NCBI GenBank assembly: GCA_037976565.1
Contig: CP137674.1
Location: 29,977,047-30,041,046 of the forward strand
Direction of reading: 5' to 3'
Source of the DNA: Mesocentrotus franciscanus
Taxonomy: Eukaryota > Echinodermata > Echinoidea > Camarodonta > Strongylocentrotidae
Length of the DNA stretch: 64,000 bases
Made by a program: the position numbers and the translations under genes. Positions 1 through 12,843 of the stretch are shown here, piece after piece. Every line of letters begins with the position of its first letter. The first letter of the stretch is position 1. The notes under the pieces were generated by a model that made no database searches, had not been told where the DNA came from, and saw only the letters and a program-made list of their open reading frames with translations.

Positions 1-3000
1 GCGTGTTAGAAACCATTAGGTGTCATGTCAGGTCAGGAAAAGGGATAAGAAATTTCCCCCATTTAACTATTTATCATATAAGAAATGCGTAATAACGCAT
101 TAAACTTTAGTCACCATCCTATAGTGTCTTAATATGTGAAGGTTGAAAAGCAGCAGTATGGTATTACAAGCAATACAAGTACTCGTATGCTGCTTTTTAT
201 GATATCATAATTATGTCTATAAGTTTGATACATTGAAAAATAAGCAGTATTAGATGTCATTTTTCTTCTTCTTCTTCTTCATCTTCTTCTGCTTCTTCTT
301 CTCCACCTCCTCCTCTTCCTTCTCTTCCTTCTTTTTCGTCCTCTTCATTTTTCATCGTCAGGATTGACTTTCCTCATCACTTTGTTTTGTCCCTTGCTTG
401 CACGCTTCCACATTAGTCTAATGTTCCTGATTCTTATAGAACATATTGGATAATGGAGGTATTCTGTTAAACAGTGCCCCTATTTATTATGGGATTAACA
501 ACGTCAAAATGATCAAGTTCTTTAATGGAAGCTTTACATAATACCAGAAGGAAACAATATGACATTGAGTCACATGGCTTCTTACAGGGAACACACATGC
601 TCCTTGTGTACATGGGGTGAGAGTATACAGTACGGTTTAGCATGGGGCGAGGGTCTCTTTCTCTTCCGCACATTATGTCAAGTAACTTCCTGTTCGAACT
701 TGAGACTCCTAGCCGAAGAGTGATCTTGTTTTCCAGAGCACCCTCCAAGTATCATAGCCTGAAAGTCGTTGTTCACTAGTTCGACTTTATCTTATTCGTT
801 TATAATTTATTTACAATTTATTTTATAATTTCATTTTCTTAAAAGCGGTCTCTCATATATATTGACATAGTATCGTTGTTACTTTATTTTACTTGTTAAG
901 CGCTTGAACTTGGAATGAGTTTTGTATACATGGGGAAGTTCGGTTCATTTACTTTTTAATCGAAAGAAGACAGGAAACAATTTGATGATTTCATGTATTA
1001 ATCTATTAGTTCATAGATGAATATTTATCTAGTTGTTTACATTTCTATGCATGGACATATTCAATACACCCTACTTTGTATAGGTTTACCTTCTTAGCAT
1101 CAAACTAAACCGTGTATATTGAATAAATATTCTAAAAGTATAAATAAGTATAAATAGGCCAGTTTTAGGGAATCTAAAAACTGATACAGTTCAACGAACT
1201 AAATTCCAGCTTTTTCTTCTACAATATAATGTACGTGATAAGAGACAGCACAAATAAGGTATAATAAGGCGAATATATTAAATGAATATTCATATACATT
1301 AAAAAATACACTTGTCTCTATAAAAAACGACATCCATTGATTCTATTTCTGTGACTCAAAATGTTCATTGCAAGTCACGTGTCAAAACAATTCGTTCGAC
1401 CAAGCGAAGATTCCAAACAACAAATGCCTCCGCCGGAAATACTATTTTGAGCGGTGACTTATCCTAAGGGGCTACGGGACTTCCGTTTGCCCTTAAGAAA
1501 GCGAAGTGGTTTAAGGAAAAATAAGCTTTTATTTATAAGAAAAAGTCAAATAGTATAGATAATTATGTTGATTTCGTTAATGTTTCGACTCAAATTTTGA
1601 GTCAATAAACTTTCACAACTATCATTAAATTCTAAATGACTAAGGAATGACGTTTGAATTTTGCAAAGTATTGGCGCATGTCATTTTAGTTGTTTATTTT
1701 ATTTCATTGTATGCCCATTATTCTTTCATTTTATCACGACATCATGCATAATATACTGGAATTGTTAACCACAGACATGGCAAGCAGTATAGTGCATGCC
1801 GCCAGTGGCAAATTTCACCATTATTTTGAGGAAGAGATGACATCCCGCTTAAACGCTGAACAACAGGACAAGACAATTAATGCCTCTATCAACTCAGAAA
1901 ATTCAATACATGAAGGAAATATGGACGTTTTTCAAGGCGAGATAATGCCCCATAGGCCTACAATCCTAAATTGTCTCCATAGCGCCGGAAAAACACCAAA
2001 GGGATTCGGGTAAAATAGAATACATCCGCACTCACAGACAAACGGAAGTGTGAATCCTTAAATTGGCAAATAACGTCTTAAATTACTTCCGGAGCATGGG
2101 ATGTGTACATCAGCACACCATTTGGAATGATTGGGACTATGATGTTTTCATAAGTTATTTTGTTAAATTGTCAGGAAGGCAATGACAGCTGACTCTGTAA
2201 AGAAGGGTACAGTAAAAGAGGTCGTGGAGATCCCCCCCATGAATTGATGAGAAGTTGAACACACAATAGGAATAGTTTAATTGATTGCACCCCCTCCCCT
2301 CCCCATCATCTACTCCTGCCCCCTAATGGACATAATATTGAAGAGGAAAAAAATGGTGCTTTGCACATAATCAAGTTAAACTCGTTTAGAATCATAATCC
2401 ACATCATTTCCTGTGGAAAATTTCTAACTATAGTTTTCATTTTACTGTTTAGGACAAAGCGAAATAGTCTACCGAAATCGTGACAGAATTTGTAGATGAG
2501 GGGCTGACTGACTATTGTGTAACTATTACATACACAAAAAAGCAATCGACTCCCTAACCATTGGTACGACATCTCACATAACCATCGACATAATCATGAG
2601 AGCAGGAGCGATCGCAAATGTTTTCTTGATTTTCTATGATTTAAGTACAATTTAAGTACAATTCTAAAACAATGATTTTACGATTATTTAAATTGGTATG
2701 AGCAAAATAGTATAATGAAGAGGAAATTTTAATAATTTCAATGGTTGCAATTCTACTAATAAGAGGTCTGAAAATGTAGATCGCACTTCAACTGCTGATA
2801 AAATAGTCGCTGTGCGATGCCGAATCTGTCCTATGGTCGAGCTAGCCCGACCCTTCCACTCACACGCTCATCAGGACACCTGTCCAACTAACGAGACTAA
2901 TTTTTGCAAAAATTATATTAAAATAAATCAACTCTATAAGGGTATATGCCTAGTGTAATTAGGAATAAAATAGTGATAAATAGTAGGGAGGGGGCCTTTA

Positions 3001-3350
3001 TCACAAAGATTTCATGAAACATCGTGAAAACAGGAAGAACGAAATTAGATTTGCGTCATGTATTACTGTAATGTCAGAAGTACTTTCTGGCCTCGATAAA
3101 ACGCGAGACTGTGATAGTGAGTGCTGCGTTTTGAAAGGCAGGAGTTTGGCAATGGAAGTGAACAAAGTTGATACAAATATGACTTTTGTTTTTGTAAATA
3201 CGGGGTAGATAAATTTTCTTGTGCCTTTTGCTAGAACCTTTGTTAAATAACGTTAGTTATGAGAGCATTGGCTTAATGTTTCATGAATACATTCCAAAGC
3301 GTTTCAAGGTTTGCTCTCTCTCTCTCTCCTTAATATTGAAGGTGACCAGG
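1..3350. other. No recognisable gene; AT-rich non-coding DNA
   Basis: I see no exon with recognisable protein similarity. A CTT/CCT-rich low-complexity stretch lies at about 258-350. The open frame at 1690-2013 (107 codons, plus) matches no family I know and lacks a convincing start context or splice pattern, so I do not call it a gene. A short CT run at about 3315-3328 precedes the MITE. Confidence 0.6.
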
Positions 3351-3672
3351 GGGGTGTTTCACCATGGACCTTTCACAAAGGACCTAAGTTGAACTTATCT
3401 CTAAGTTGGACTTAACAATTATGGAAAGCCGTTAGCATCTTTGAAAATATTTTGTAAGAGTTATCTTAAAAGGGATAAAATGTTGATTCAAATCATTCAT
3501 ATTTTATTTTATCAAGGATATTTCATGTTCTCGATGGGGAATTTTCGAAAAGTCTAAAATACTTGAATTTTTGCTTTTGAATATATTTTATTTTAAGGCT
3601 ACAAATGGTTCTCCATAATGTTTAAGTCCAACTTAGAGTTAAGTTCGACTTAGGATCTTTGTGAAACACCCC
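3351..3672. mobile_element. MITE with GGGGTGTTTCAC inverted termini
   Basis: The 322-bp block starts GGGGTGTTTCAC and ends with the reverse complement GTGAAACACCCC. The inverted match continues inward for about 50 bp on both sides (AAAGGACCTAAGTTGAACTT on the left, its imperfect complement on the right), with a small extra segment in the left arm. The interior is AT-rich and non-coding. Short length, long inverted repeats and no ORF fit a non-autonomous DNA transposon. The same outermost motif bounds the 6.9-kb element at 23946-30835. Confidence 0.8.
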
Positions 3673-5799
3673 AGGAGAATCATTCACATATTTAATTTAA
3701 AGAACGGAATATCTCAGAACATATAGTTACTACTATTAGTCGCTTAATTAGAACAGGCTTGTCCAATTACCTACAGAAGATAACTGTTTTGTAAAAAAAC
3801 AGGACACGATCTTAACGGAATGATGCAGCTACCGTTATTATGCGTTGATCTGACATTTTTTTCTGCATGGGCTTTACTTTTTCAAAGATGTAGGATTGGG
3901 GTTAGGAATTCCATTGGATGTTAGGTTAGGTATAGTGCAGGGTCCAGGGTTGAAATAACGGATTCGGTTAGTGTAGGGAATTGATCGCCGAGCAATAGTC
4001 GTAGGAGCATGTTGTACAGCCTTAAATATACACCATACCAGTAAAACAAAAATCGTCCAGTACCTTTGAGACAAGATCCATGCTTTCATCGAGAGACTGT
4101 CTGTCAGCAGATCATGACATGGTGATTACAAATTCTTATTTTACCCACATCCTTATATATTTCACCATATTGTAACCTTGACATTCTAACGATGATTGTA
4201 TCTTCGATTAAGATAAGGAAATAAGGCTCAAACAGGTCGGTCGGGGTGACTGAAAGATTGAATGAATGTCTAAGCTAATTTAGACTCGAACTTGTCATAC
4301 AAACGAGAAGTTATGTTTACAAAACACAGAAAGTACACTTTCTAGATATTAAACTTATTCATCTTTCCTATAGCTAAATATTGTTATGTCAGTACTCAAA
4401 CAGCTTTGTCATACTGAAGAGAAAGCCTGAGATTGGGTTATTTCGTCACTTTTGTAACCATTTCTCTCACTTGTGTAATGTTATCATTGAAGGATACTTT
4501 TCGTCCAGTTAAGATATTTGACAGAAGAAATAATCTTAGTCTATCACCCTGCGTCTTTTTAATTCCGAGCATAATATGCACTAGTATTGGAGGTGTTACA
4601 TGTACTTAATCGTAAAGTGGGTATAAATGTTGTTGCATATGGGACTACCTTTCAGGAATAATGTTCACCCCTTTATCAAAAGGAGGTGACGGCCGCTAGA
4701 GTATATAGCTACCGGAGAAACAGTGTATTCTTAATGCGTAGCCATGGCAACACGATGAGGTTGTTATAGAAATCTTGAGGTTTTTTGAGGAAGTTGGTCA
4801 GATTAGAAAGGTTCCGCCCTTGAATGTGGTCTATGAGTTTCTATGCACTCTCTCAAAATAGCCGGAATATACCGTCGGGGGGCTAAATTACCTTATGACG
4901 TCATCGTTGAGAAAGTCTTTCACCGTGTTCACCTCGAACCGTTTTATTCCATGTTCCGAAAATAAAGAAAGTCATGTTTGATCCTAATTACCTTCAACAC
5001 ATAAATAAATAAACCAAGGTTAACCGGTGATGTTATGGCACTTTGCACACGTATACAACTTGTAAGATTTATGTATGTATTTTATATTTATATAATAAAC
5101 ATGTTTGACCAAGGACTCGGACAGGCAGACAAAACTGCATGTTAGTTCACCGCATAACTAATTAAATGATTAATGCATTTGCGTGGCTGTTTGATATCTT
5201 TGTGTGTATATTATTTCTTCAGTTCTTTATTGTTTTGCCCTTTTTTTGTCTGTTCTTTCTTGTTTTCTTTTCAATTGTTTGATTGTTTCGCTTTTTGGGG
5301 GTCATTTGTTTGTTTTTGTTTACTCTGTCTTATTTAACTTTGCCTATTTTCAGACTTGAGTCTTCATTCAAGTAGAACGTATTTAGGAGTAGGCGTGAAT
5401 CAATTTCATTTAAGGTCAGTAAACATATTATGATAAACATGACCACAACTCTCTTCTTAATGAATCCGTGGTAATTCTGATTTTAAGAATGTGAAAATTA
5501 TTCAGAGAGGAATCAAACATTCGAATTCTACCGACAAAAGACATGATTGACCTCGAATTTACGCAATGATCTGAGTCTTTAGCATACTTTTTCTCAAAAC
5601 CAGTGAAACATTGACCACAAATTATCTCATGATTAAAGGTACTTAACGTGCTTCCCGTTGTATAAATCCGGTCAACACTCACATCGAGAATAGGTTGCCA
5701 GGGTAACATAAATCAATTCAAAATGGCTACCCCTCTTGTAACTGTGATTATGATCTGGGTGTGTCTATAGCTATAGGGCAAACACGTTTTATAATATTA
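3673..5799. other. No recognisable gene
   Basis: AT-rich intergenic sequence. Minus-strand open frames at 3874-4089 and 5428-5709 resemble no known protein. A TTAGGTTAGG-like stretch near 3895-3960 is degenerate and short. Confidence 0.55.
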
Positions 5800-6245
5800 T
5801 TATGGTGAGAGCCAGAAGGGTATTGACTGGTATGCTTTTTCATAGATTGAACGCCCTTCTTGCACTAAGCATGACTACGTGAGGGTCCTGAATGGCGCAC
5901 GAATGTATCATCTCATAAAAGCCGGAAGGGTATTAGCTCATATACATTAAAATAGAGTTAACGCCGTTCTTGCTCTCAGCAGATGAATTGTAATCGAAGC
6001 TATACGTGAGAGTGTCCTTAATAGCGCACCAACATAACATCTGGTATAAGAACCAGAAGAGTTAACTCATAAGCAAAATAGTTTTTTATATGTAATTAAT
6101 GCATTTCTAGCTCGTATCTGACGAATTTATTCGCAGATTTCTGAGTGTAGGGTCTTGAAAAGCGCACGAACATCATTACCTGGTTAGAACCAGAAGGACA
6201 GTATAATCGTACAATTCTAACTTCCTTGTGAGATTAGGAGTCCTG
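5800..6245 (+). repeat. Degenerate tandem repeat, about 120-135 bp period, four units
   Basis: The motif CCAGAAGGGTATT or a variant recurs near 5812, 5933, 6053 and 6191. Each time it is followed by an AT-rich stretch, then a related CCTTCTTGC or CCGTTCTTGC block and a GTCCTGAAT..GCGCACGAA block. Identity between units is modest, so this is an old repeat. No coding frame runs through it. Confidence 0.6.
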
Positions 6246-7467
6246 AATTACGTGAAAACCCTCACGATCCTTGATCCGCCATGGCTTGTCATAAGCTTCG
6301 TGTCTATGATACACACCCAAACATTAATCGTTCATTGATGCCTCATCCTTATCAGTAGCAGGCTAGTCGTAAGGGAAGCTTGACAGGTTTAAGCTCGAAT
6401 CATGTCGAATTAGAAAGATATTAACATGATTAACAGGGAGTAGGCCTATACCTGTGGACAATATGTCCCTAAGCCCTCGCCCTACCAAATCATGATTATC
6501 ATGATTATCATCGAGATTAGCAGGGGTAAGAAGAAAGACCAACAAATGTGAACGCGTTTATTCATGTGGTTGATGACATGTACTTGGCTTTTAAATTTTC
6601 GATCACAAAATGGAGTAGAATCTATACGATGCAGTATGAAGACCGAAATGGAAAGAGAAACTACTTGTATGTTTGATGACCACTATAAAGCTAGTTAAAC
6701 TTACAAAGAAAATATCTATCAAACACTTCATACATGTCATACTGTTCATCAAAATTTCAGGACAAAGGCAACTACTTCTCGAAAAGAAGAATTGGTTTTC
6801 AGTTGATTGTATCTTTTAACCTCGCTGTATGGAGAGTAAAACAGTAAAGACAGTATTTGAAGTGGGAAAAAAGGTAGCCGGGTACAAATCAAGGGATCTA
6901 AGTCATAGAAATACACTTCCGCAATCTGCGCCATGCCATTACAATCCAAACATCCTATCAGATCCAGACGATATCCCACTTAGTCCTCTTAACCCCTTGC
7001 GTCCTGACACTCCAGCACACGTAATCTATAGCTACTGGGGAGGTGTGCGAGGATTTGGCGGGAAGGGAGATATCCTTAGATGCAAAACGCGCACTTCGCC
7101 TCCCCGATGCGCAGTATGGCTCCAATCACGGCATCCTTCCTGATGAAGGAGACTCTAATCGGGTTATCCATAGCCAAGATCGGTCAATTTCGAGGGGAAA
7201 TTTCGTCTCTGGTTCCTTCTTGTGATCATGTTGATAATCGAATATGTTTTGCAAAGTTGAGATTTGCTTTCTGTATGCTTTCTCGTAATGGTCAAAGATG
7301 TTGGTATTCTTTAAAGATTGTAGAATTTGTAGTTTATTGAGGTCCGTTATTTTATTCCACTAATTCAAGCTCAACACTTGGTCTATAATGTATGTCTTAC
7401 CATGGTCTTACAAATGAAAAACTTTGAGCTCGGCTGAATTTTCTTTGTTAACTAAACTATACCGTGC
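6246..7467. other. No recognisable gene
   Basis: Three overlapping plus-strand open frames at 6829-7340 share the same DNA, and none resembles a family I recognise. No splice-bounded exon is evident. Confidence 0.5.
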
Positions 7468-7872
7468 TTAAAGGTAAAGACCAGTTTTGGAAACGCCCCT
7501 CTCTCAAAAAAATGAAATGGAAGCTCTCATTACCAATCATGTGAAAGAATATGTATTTACTAATACGTGATGATACAAATTTTGCCGGGAAAGTCGGGAA
7601 ACCGCCTACTAATTGATATATTTGGTAAATTAGTTTATCTATTGGGACCAAATAGATATCGCGCACGTGGTCGCGTAGTCCCATGTACTCTTTCTGTGTA
7701 CAGTGCTTGTAACTTTACCAAGACTGGGCCAAATTTCTTATCATTTTGATGATTCCAGAACCTTGCAGTACACAACAATACCTATATGCTAGATGATCAA
7801 CCTTTTCTGATCGATTACACAACGTTTCTTTCATAATGCAATCGCATGACCAGAACTAGTCTTTATCTTTAA
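7468..7872 (-). mobile_element. TTAA-flanked MITE (long-right-half subfamily), copy 1
   Basis: The element is bounded by TTAA at 7468-7471 and 7869-7872. Termini are inverted repeats (AGGTAAAGACCAGTTTTGG at one end, AGATAAAGACTAGTTCTGG read inward from the other). It is the reverse complement of the copy at 61725-62136 along essentially its whole length, and shares half of its length with copies at 20427 and 57182. It is non-coding. The TTAA target is typical of piggyBac-type transposition; the superfamily assignment is inference. Confidence 0.82.
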
Positions 7873-8622
7873 ACTCCGGGTTTCAATTTTAGTAGAATAC
7901 GTGCCTCCGTCTTTCGACCTCATTTGCATGATGATGTAGAATATGTTACAATAAATACACACTTTATAATAGGAATTCCGATGGCTCTATCTGAATTATA
8001 CCAATCGGAGAACCTCTAAGTATTGTTTCTATAAGTTTGTTCCGAATAAATTATAAATCAGCGTTATCGTGTTATGAAAATAATAACAAGCTAAATATAC
8101 ATCGGCATACTAGTATACATGAGGGAAGGACTTCACGCATGCTCGGTCCACTTAACTTGTAGACCATCGCTAGCATTTTTAGTGGAATAATTTTTTCTTC
8201 AAAAGACATGGGATTGTGGATTACGGATCCATGGATGCCCTCTGATATCATGAACTCGGTGTGTCGTCATCTAATAGGAAATGGATGACTAGGAAGGTAA
8301 TTTGGCTATCTACATGGCTAGAGATTGGATCCATCAACTCAGGTCTCTGTAATGTCTGTGAGGCAATGTGACTCGACAAAGTTTTACTTTTATGAATACG
8401 TGTGTACGTGTGTTACGTTTCAAGGTCTCCTATATATTCGGGCTGTAGAAAGTAGTAGAACTAGAAAGTAAATTTCTCAAAGCGTGAGGAAAGTTAAATA
8501 TTTATGAACAGATGTGGTTTTATAAATAGTGGATTTCATGGCCTCCTAAGTTGATAGTTTTGAAAGAATCTGTAGTTCATCTGTCTCAATATATTGTATT
8601 ATATAAAAGATATACATTGCAC

Positions 8623-8665
<43 letters not shown>

Positions 8666-11600
8666 GTCTCTCTGTCTCTCTCTCTCTCTTTGTCTCTCGC
8701 TCGCTCTCGCCCTCCTAAACATTAACTAGGACTTTTCGACCATACTGTCGAGCTAATGAACCCTTAAAACAGTGTGAACAATTGGCAATTGACGCGGTTT
8801 CCACAGCAGCAGTGGATGAAATTCATGAATTTCCGATGTGGTTTTTTCAGTTATGTACCCTCTCGGAGCCAGATCGAATAATTCTTGGTCACGTGATGAA
8901 GATTTTCGGGGATGAGCCCGTGACGATGACGCACCGATCCTGAGAACAAACTTTCACCTCTTGAGGTAAACCCCTCCTCGGGAAATGAGGGATTTGCGTA
9001 GCATCGAGTCACCCCCATAGAAAAGTTTCCTGAATGCTTGACCAATCGAAGTGGATACTGTTTGTCACTTGCTAAATTGAGGTTTGGGGCTGTTAATAGG
9101 CTATTTGACTTGACCGTTATCATCGGTGTGTAAGAATGACTAACACTTGATTTTATAAGTAATTAATCATTAGCATAGACAAAGAATGGCAGAGGTAACT
9201 GTAGCCCACTGTAGCCCCACCTTAACAATTGATATTGATATTTGTATATGTGCATATAGAATTTCATATGTCTATTGTCGGTAAACGAAAGCTATAAATT
9301 TTCAATTTCTGGCACGTTTTGTTTGAGCCCCACCCCAAAGAAAGAAATTATGCGACAGGAGAAAAAATAAAAGTCGGCGTAGTTAGCCCTTGCATAATCA
9401 TAGTCATCTCAATCAATACACTTAACGTCCCAACGTAATGTCGATTTTGTTGACATGTATCTCACAACCGATAATCGAATGCTTTCCTAACGAATTCGGC
9501 ACCGCTTCCATTTTGTCAATGGAAATCGACATTTGGCTTGTTTGGTGGTGGTTTGATATCATGCTTAAACTAATAATTCACAAATAAATAATGGCAGACA
9601 AGCTTAAAATCCACCAATCAAAAAATAAAAAACATAGATATATCTTTAACATCAGTTAATATCAATGTAGGATTTTAATCACGATACATTAGTAGCAGCA
9701 ATAGGGTTATCACCATACATATTGGCAGGAGTACTGACATAAGCAGTAATAGTTATTTAGTTTGCAGGCACAAACCCTGGTCAGTCGTAAAAGAGAGTCT
9801 GCACTATAAGACTACCATAGGCCATGTACTATAGCTGCTCTTGACACAACCAATAGGTAGCTGGGCTAGGCTTCTCTCAAGGCACAATGATTTTTTGATA
9901 AAGTGTCAAATTAGGGTCTGTGCTTGCAGACTAATAGTTATTAGTTTTATTGTATATCAATAGTACCTGTATATGGTTAAGGTAATGGGAGATTACCGTT
10001 GATAATGTTAGACCATGATGGCCATGTTCTGGAAGGTTGACAAAGAATTGTCATGATAGATTATCTTGTACTTTATTAGAGGCCTGTCGACAAAGAAGAT
10101 TTCTTTTCAGGATAACATTACATAGTAGGACACGATAATCATGATAACAGAGGCCGAAATTTGGGGACATGTATAATTCTGATGACTATCTTTTTCTATT
10201 GAACTTTATTTTTCATCAATGGTGCTATGTACATGTAGCTGTTTTCCTAGGTGTGACAGTTTTCTGAACTTGGCACTGGTACCTAAACAACGTCATGAAA
10301 ATAAAACACCTTAATATTGTCCATGCAATGTCTATATAAGGCCCGAAATACATGTAACTTTGCTCATTGTCAAAATTATCAGCATATAGATCCGCATCAT
10401 ATAAATATTTCATTCAAATCAATTTCATTATTTTGTATGGGAGAATAAGGCAAATAATAAAGGAGTATAGATAATATATTCTTGATGAAATGCTCTTATT
10501 CATGAAGCGCAAAGATTTTACCTGATCTAGTTGGCAGTCGTGTATCAAAGCTTTAATCCGGGAGTGTTAAGATTGTAATGCACACTTGTTTACCGTGAAG
10601 GACCTTAACCTTCTTTATATTGTCTTCCTTTATTTTTAACTTTACAGAATCATCGAGTTCTACTAAAAGTATTGATGATGCTGGTAACGTACGGGACAAA
10701 ATATTCCGCACTACATTTCAAGTCTCAACCTGCTTTGCAAACATTTTGCCTTCTAGAATGATGAACGTTTTACATTTGCTTTTAATTAGAAGATGAAAAA
10801 AAAGTTCATGTGAGGAAAGTTTTTGGCTTGGGATGTTTCACCGTGGTTGAGGGTTAGGAAACCTTCAGCGCTCGTGAACTTCCGTCTAAGTGACTCAGAG
10901 CGTTCGGGAAATGGGTCAACTTCAAACATATGTTTCTCAACGTTCTGCTTTACCAAATGTGACAAATACAGGAGAATCACATTAAACTGTCCAATGCAAC
11001 TCTCTAAACATATCCATATATGTGGGATGTACAGCGAAGGACTGTGGAGGAAGAAGACTGGGCAATGTATTTGTTGTATGGTTATATTGTACATGTGGCT
11101 TCCATGTCATACCTGTCACGGCTTACCCGGGTGTATATTCATGAGGGATGATACTGTGTTTGATTAAAATCAAGGCAAAAGAAGGACAAACTTGGTGCGT
11201 CGGAAAGCGTTTAAATTCTATCTATTTTTATTTTTCAACTAACCATCAGTCTTTTAAAAACTCACATTTGCAGTGTATTTCTGCTTGCTTTGTCGTCTAG
11301 CGCCTTTCGAAGTAATACGTGTGAGTTTACTCTATTAAAGCAACCACCTCTTTACCACAAATGAAAAATGCCTTCATGGTCATTGACTTGGTGATTCTGA
11401 GTCAGCCATCTTTTTATGTTACCACACAAACCTAGATGTAATTGTCTGTATTTCTGGCTATGGTACAGGGGGGTGATACTTCATTCTAAAGATAACCAAC
11501 ACAATCATGTTCAAAACGTTCTCACTGTTGACGGATCTTACTCTTTCTAATATCACAGGGCATTCAAAGACAGACTTCTAATCAAAGACTCGACATCTTT

Positions 11601-12488
11601 ACCAAATTTTCCTTCTTTCAAGAGCTATAGATGATGAAGTACAAGCAGTGGCGTAGTAAGGGGTCCAGCCATCGATGGGGGCATTGTGTCGTGGGAGGGG
11701 CATCGAATTAAGGTCTATTGGTGTGAGGGGGGAGTGTGGAGTGGATCGTATCAGCCTAGTTTCACCTTGCCTTCTCTTTCCCCTTCTGTCTCCTATTTTT
11801 TCCATCGCCATTCGTTAGGGGCACGTGCTCCCTCCGCCCCCTCCACCGTAACACCCCTCCCGAAAAGCTCTGCCGTTAAGTACTAGTGTGACAGTCGAGT
11901 TGCTGTACGTGATTTTGTTAACAACACTTTGTCGAGTCTGTCAAATGATGACGTAATCATTCTTGAACAGTCTGTATCCATCATCGTGTACTCTCGTTGC
12001 AGACATGTTGTTCAGGATGGTAACCATGGTAACAGGGTAGGCAACTATTTCCCCTACATTACGGCATTATCATCCTCCCTATAAGACCCATACAGACTTT
12101 GTCTAGGATAACACCTGTTCAAGGTTAATACAGATTTCATATCATATTTTTCATCAGATCATTTCAAATTTGTATGCAGGTAGCTGCTTGACAATGTTAC
12201 CGTTTTATATTAGTTGTTTCGTCTAAAAAAGAAAGAAAGAAAGAAGGAGAGAAAGAAAGAAAGATAGAAAGAAGGAAAGAATGAATTAAAGAAAGTTGAT
12301 GTAATAATATTTTTTTAAATTCTGTGAACGGATTCGTTTTCATCTCATTCCTAGCACTTGATAATAACAGTAGGACAGTTGGCAAGCACTTTGTTTTTCA
12401 TTTCAAAAATTTCAACTTCAAATTTAACTGATCCAGTCCCTTTTCCCCAGGAATTGGATATCATCAGTGAAAAAGTATACACCGTAGA
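7873..12488. other. No recognisable gene
   Basis: A long stretch with only short unrelated open frames, for example 8851-9123 minus and 10823-11167 plus, without family similarity or domain motifs. Apart from the CT microsatellite at 8627 and a GAAA-rich run at about 12227-12280 I see no structured feature. Confidence 0.5.
8627..8703. repeat. (CT)n microsatellite
   Basis: About 75 bp of CT dinucleotides interrupted by TTT and GTCTCT variants. Confidence 0.95.
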
Positions 12489-12843
12489 GGTGCCGTGGAC
12501 GAGTGGATATGTCACCGGACTGTGGATCACAAGGTCCGCGGTTCAAGTCCCACCGCGGCACTAATGTCCTTTGGCAAGACATTGATCTACATTTGCCACT
12601 CTCCACCCAGGTGTTAAATGGGTACCCGGTAGGATGCGAAAGTTAATGTGGTTTGATTAGCAAGTGGCGCTTGTAAAATGGCGACTGGCTGGAATGCTCC
12701 CCAGGGATGGACAATGTGCATACATTGTGTGCGAGTAAGCATGAATCCGATGACCGGGGTAATAATATATATCTGTAAAGCGCATTGAGAGGGCCTGCGG
12801 TCCTGAAATGCGCTATATAAGGACGAACTATTATTATTATTAT
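12489..12843 (+). mobile_element. tRNA-derived SINE, near full length
   Basis: The first 75 bp form a tRNA-like head: GTGCCG near its start pairs with CGGCAC near 12560, an A-box-like TGGACGAGTGGAT lies near 12497, and the B box GGTTCAAGTCC lies at 12540-12550. A body containing CCACCCAGGTGTTAAATGGG and a 3' segment AAATGCGCTATATAAGGACG follow, ending in an ATT microsatellite. The head is not a functional tRNA gene because it continues directly into the SINE body. Pol III promoter boxes A and B are the likely transcription signals. Confidence 0.85.

Noticed and set aside
1690..2013. 107-codon plus frame
   Set aside because: No family similarity, no splice or promoter context, and length within chance expectation for 64 kb.
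12489..12562. Possible tRNA gene
   Set aside because: It has A and B boxes and partial acceptor pairing but runs straight into a SINE body and ATT tail; no clean cloverleaf or terminator.
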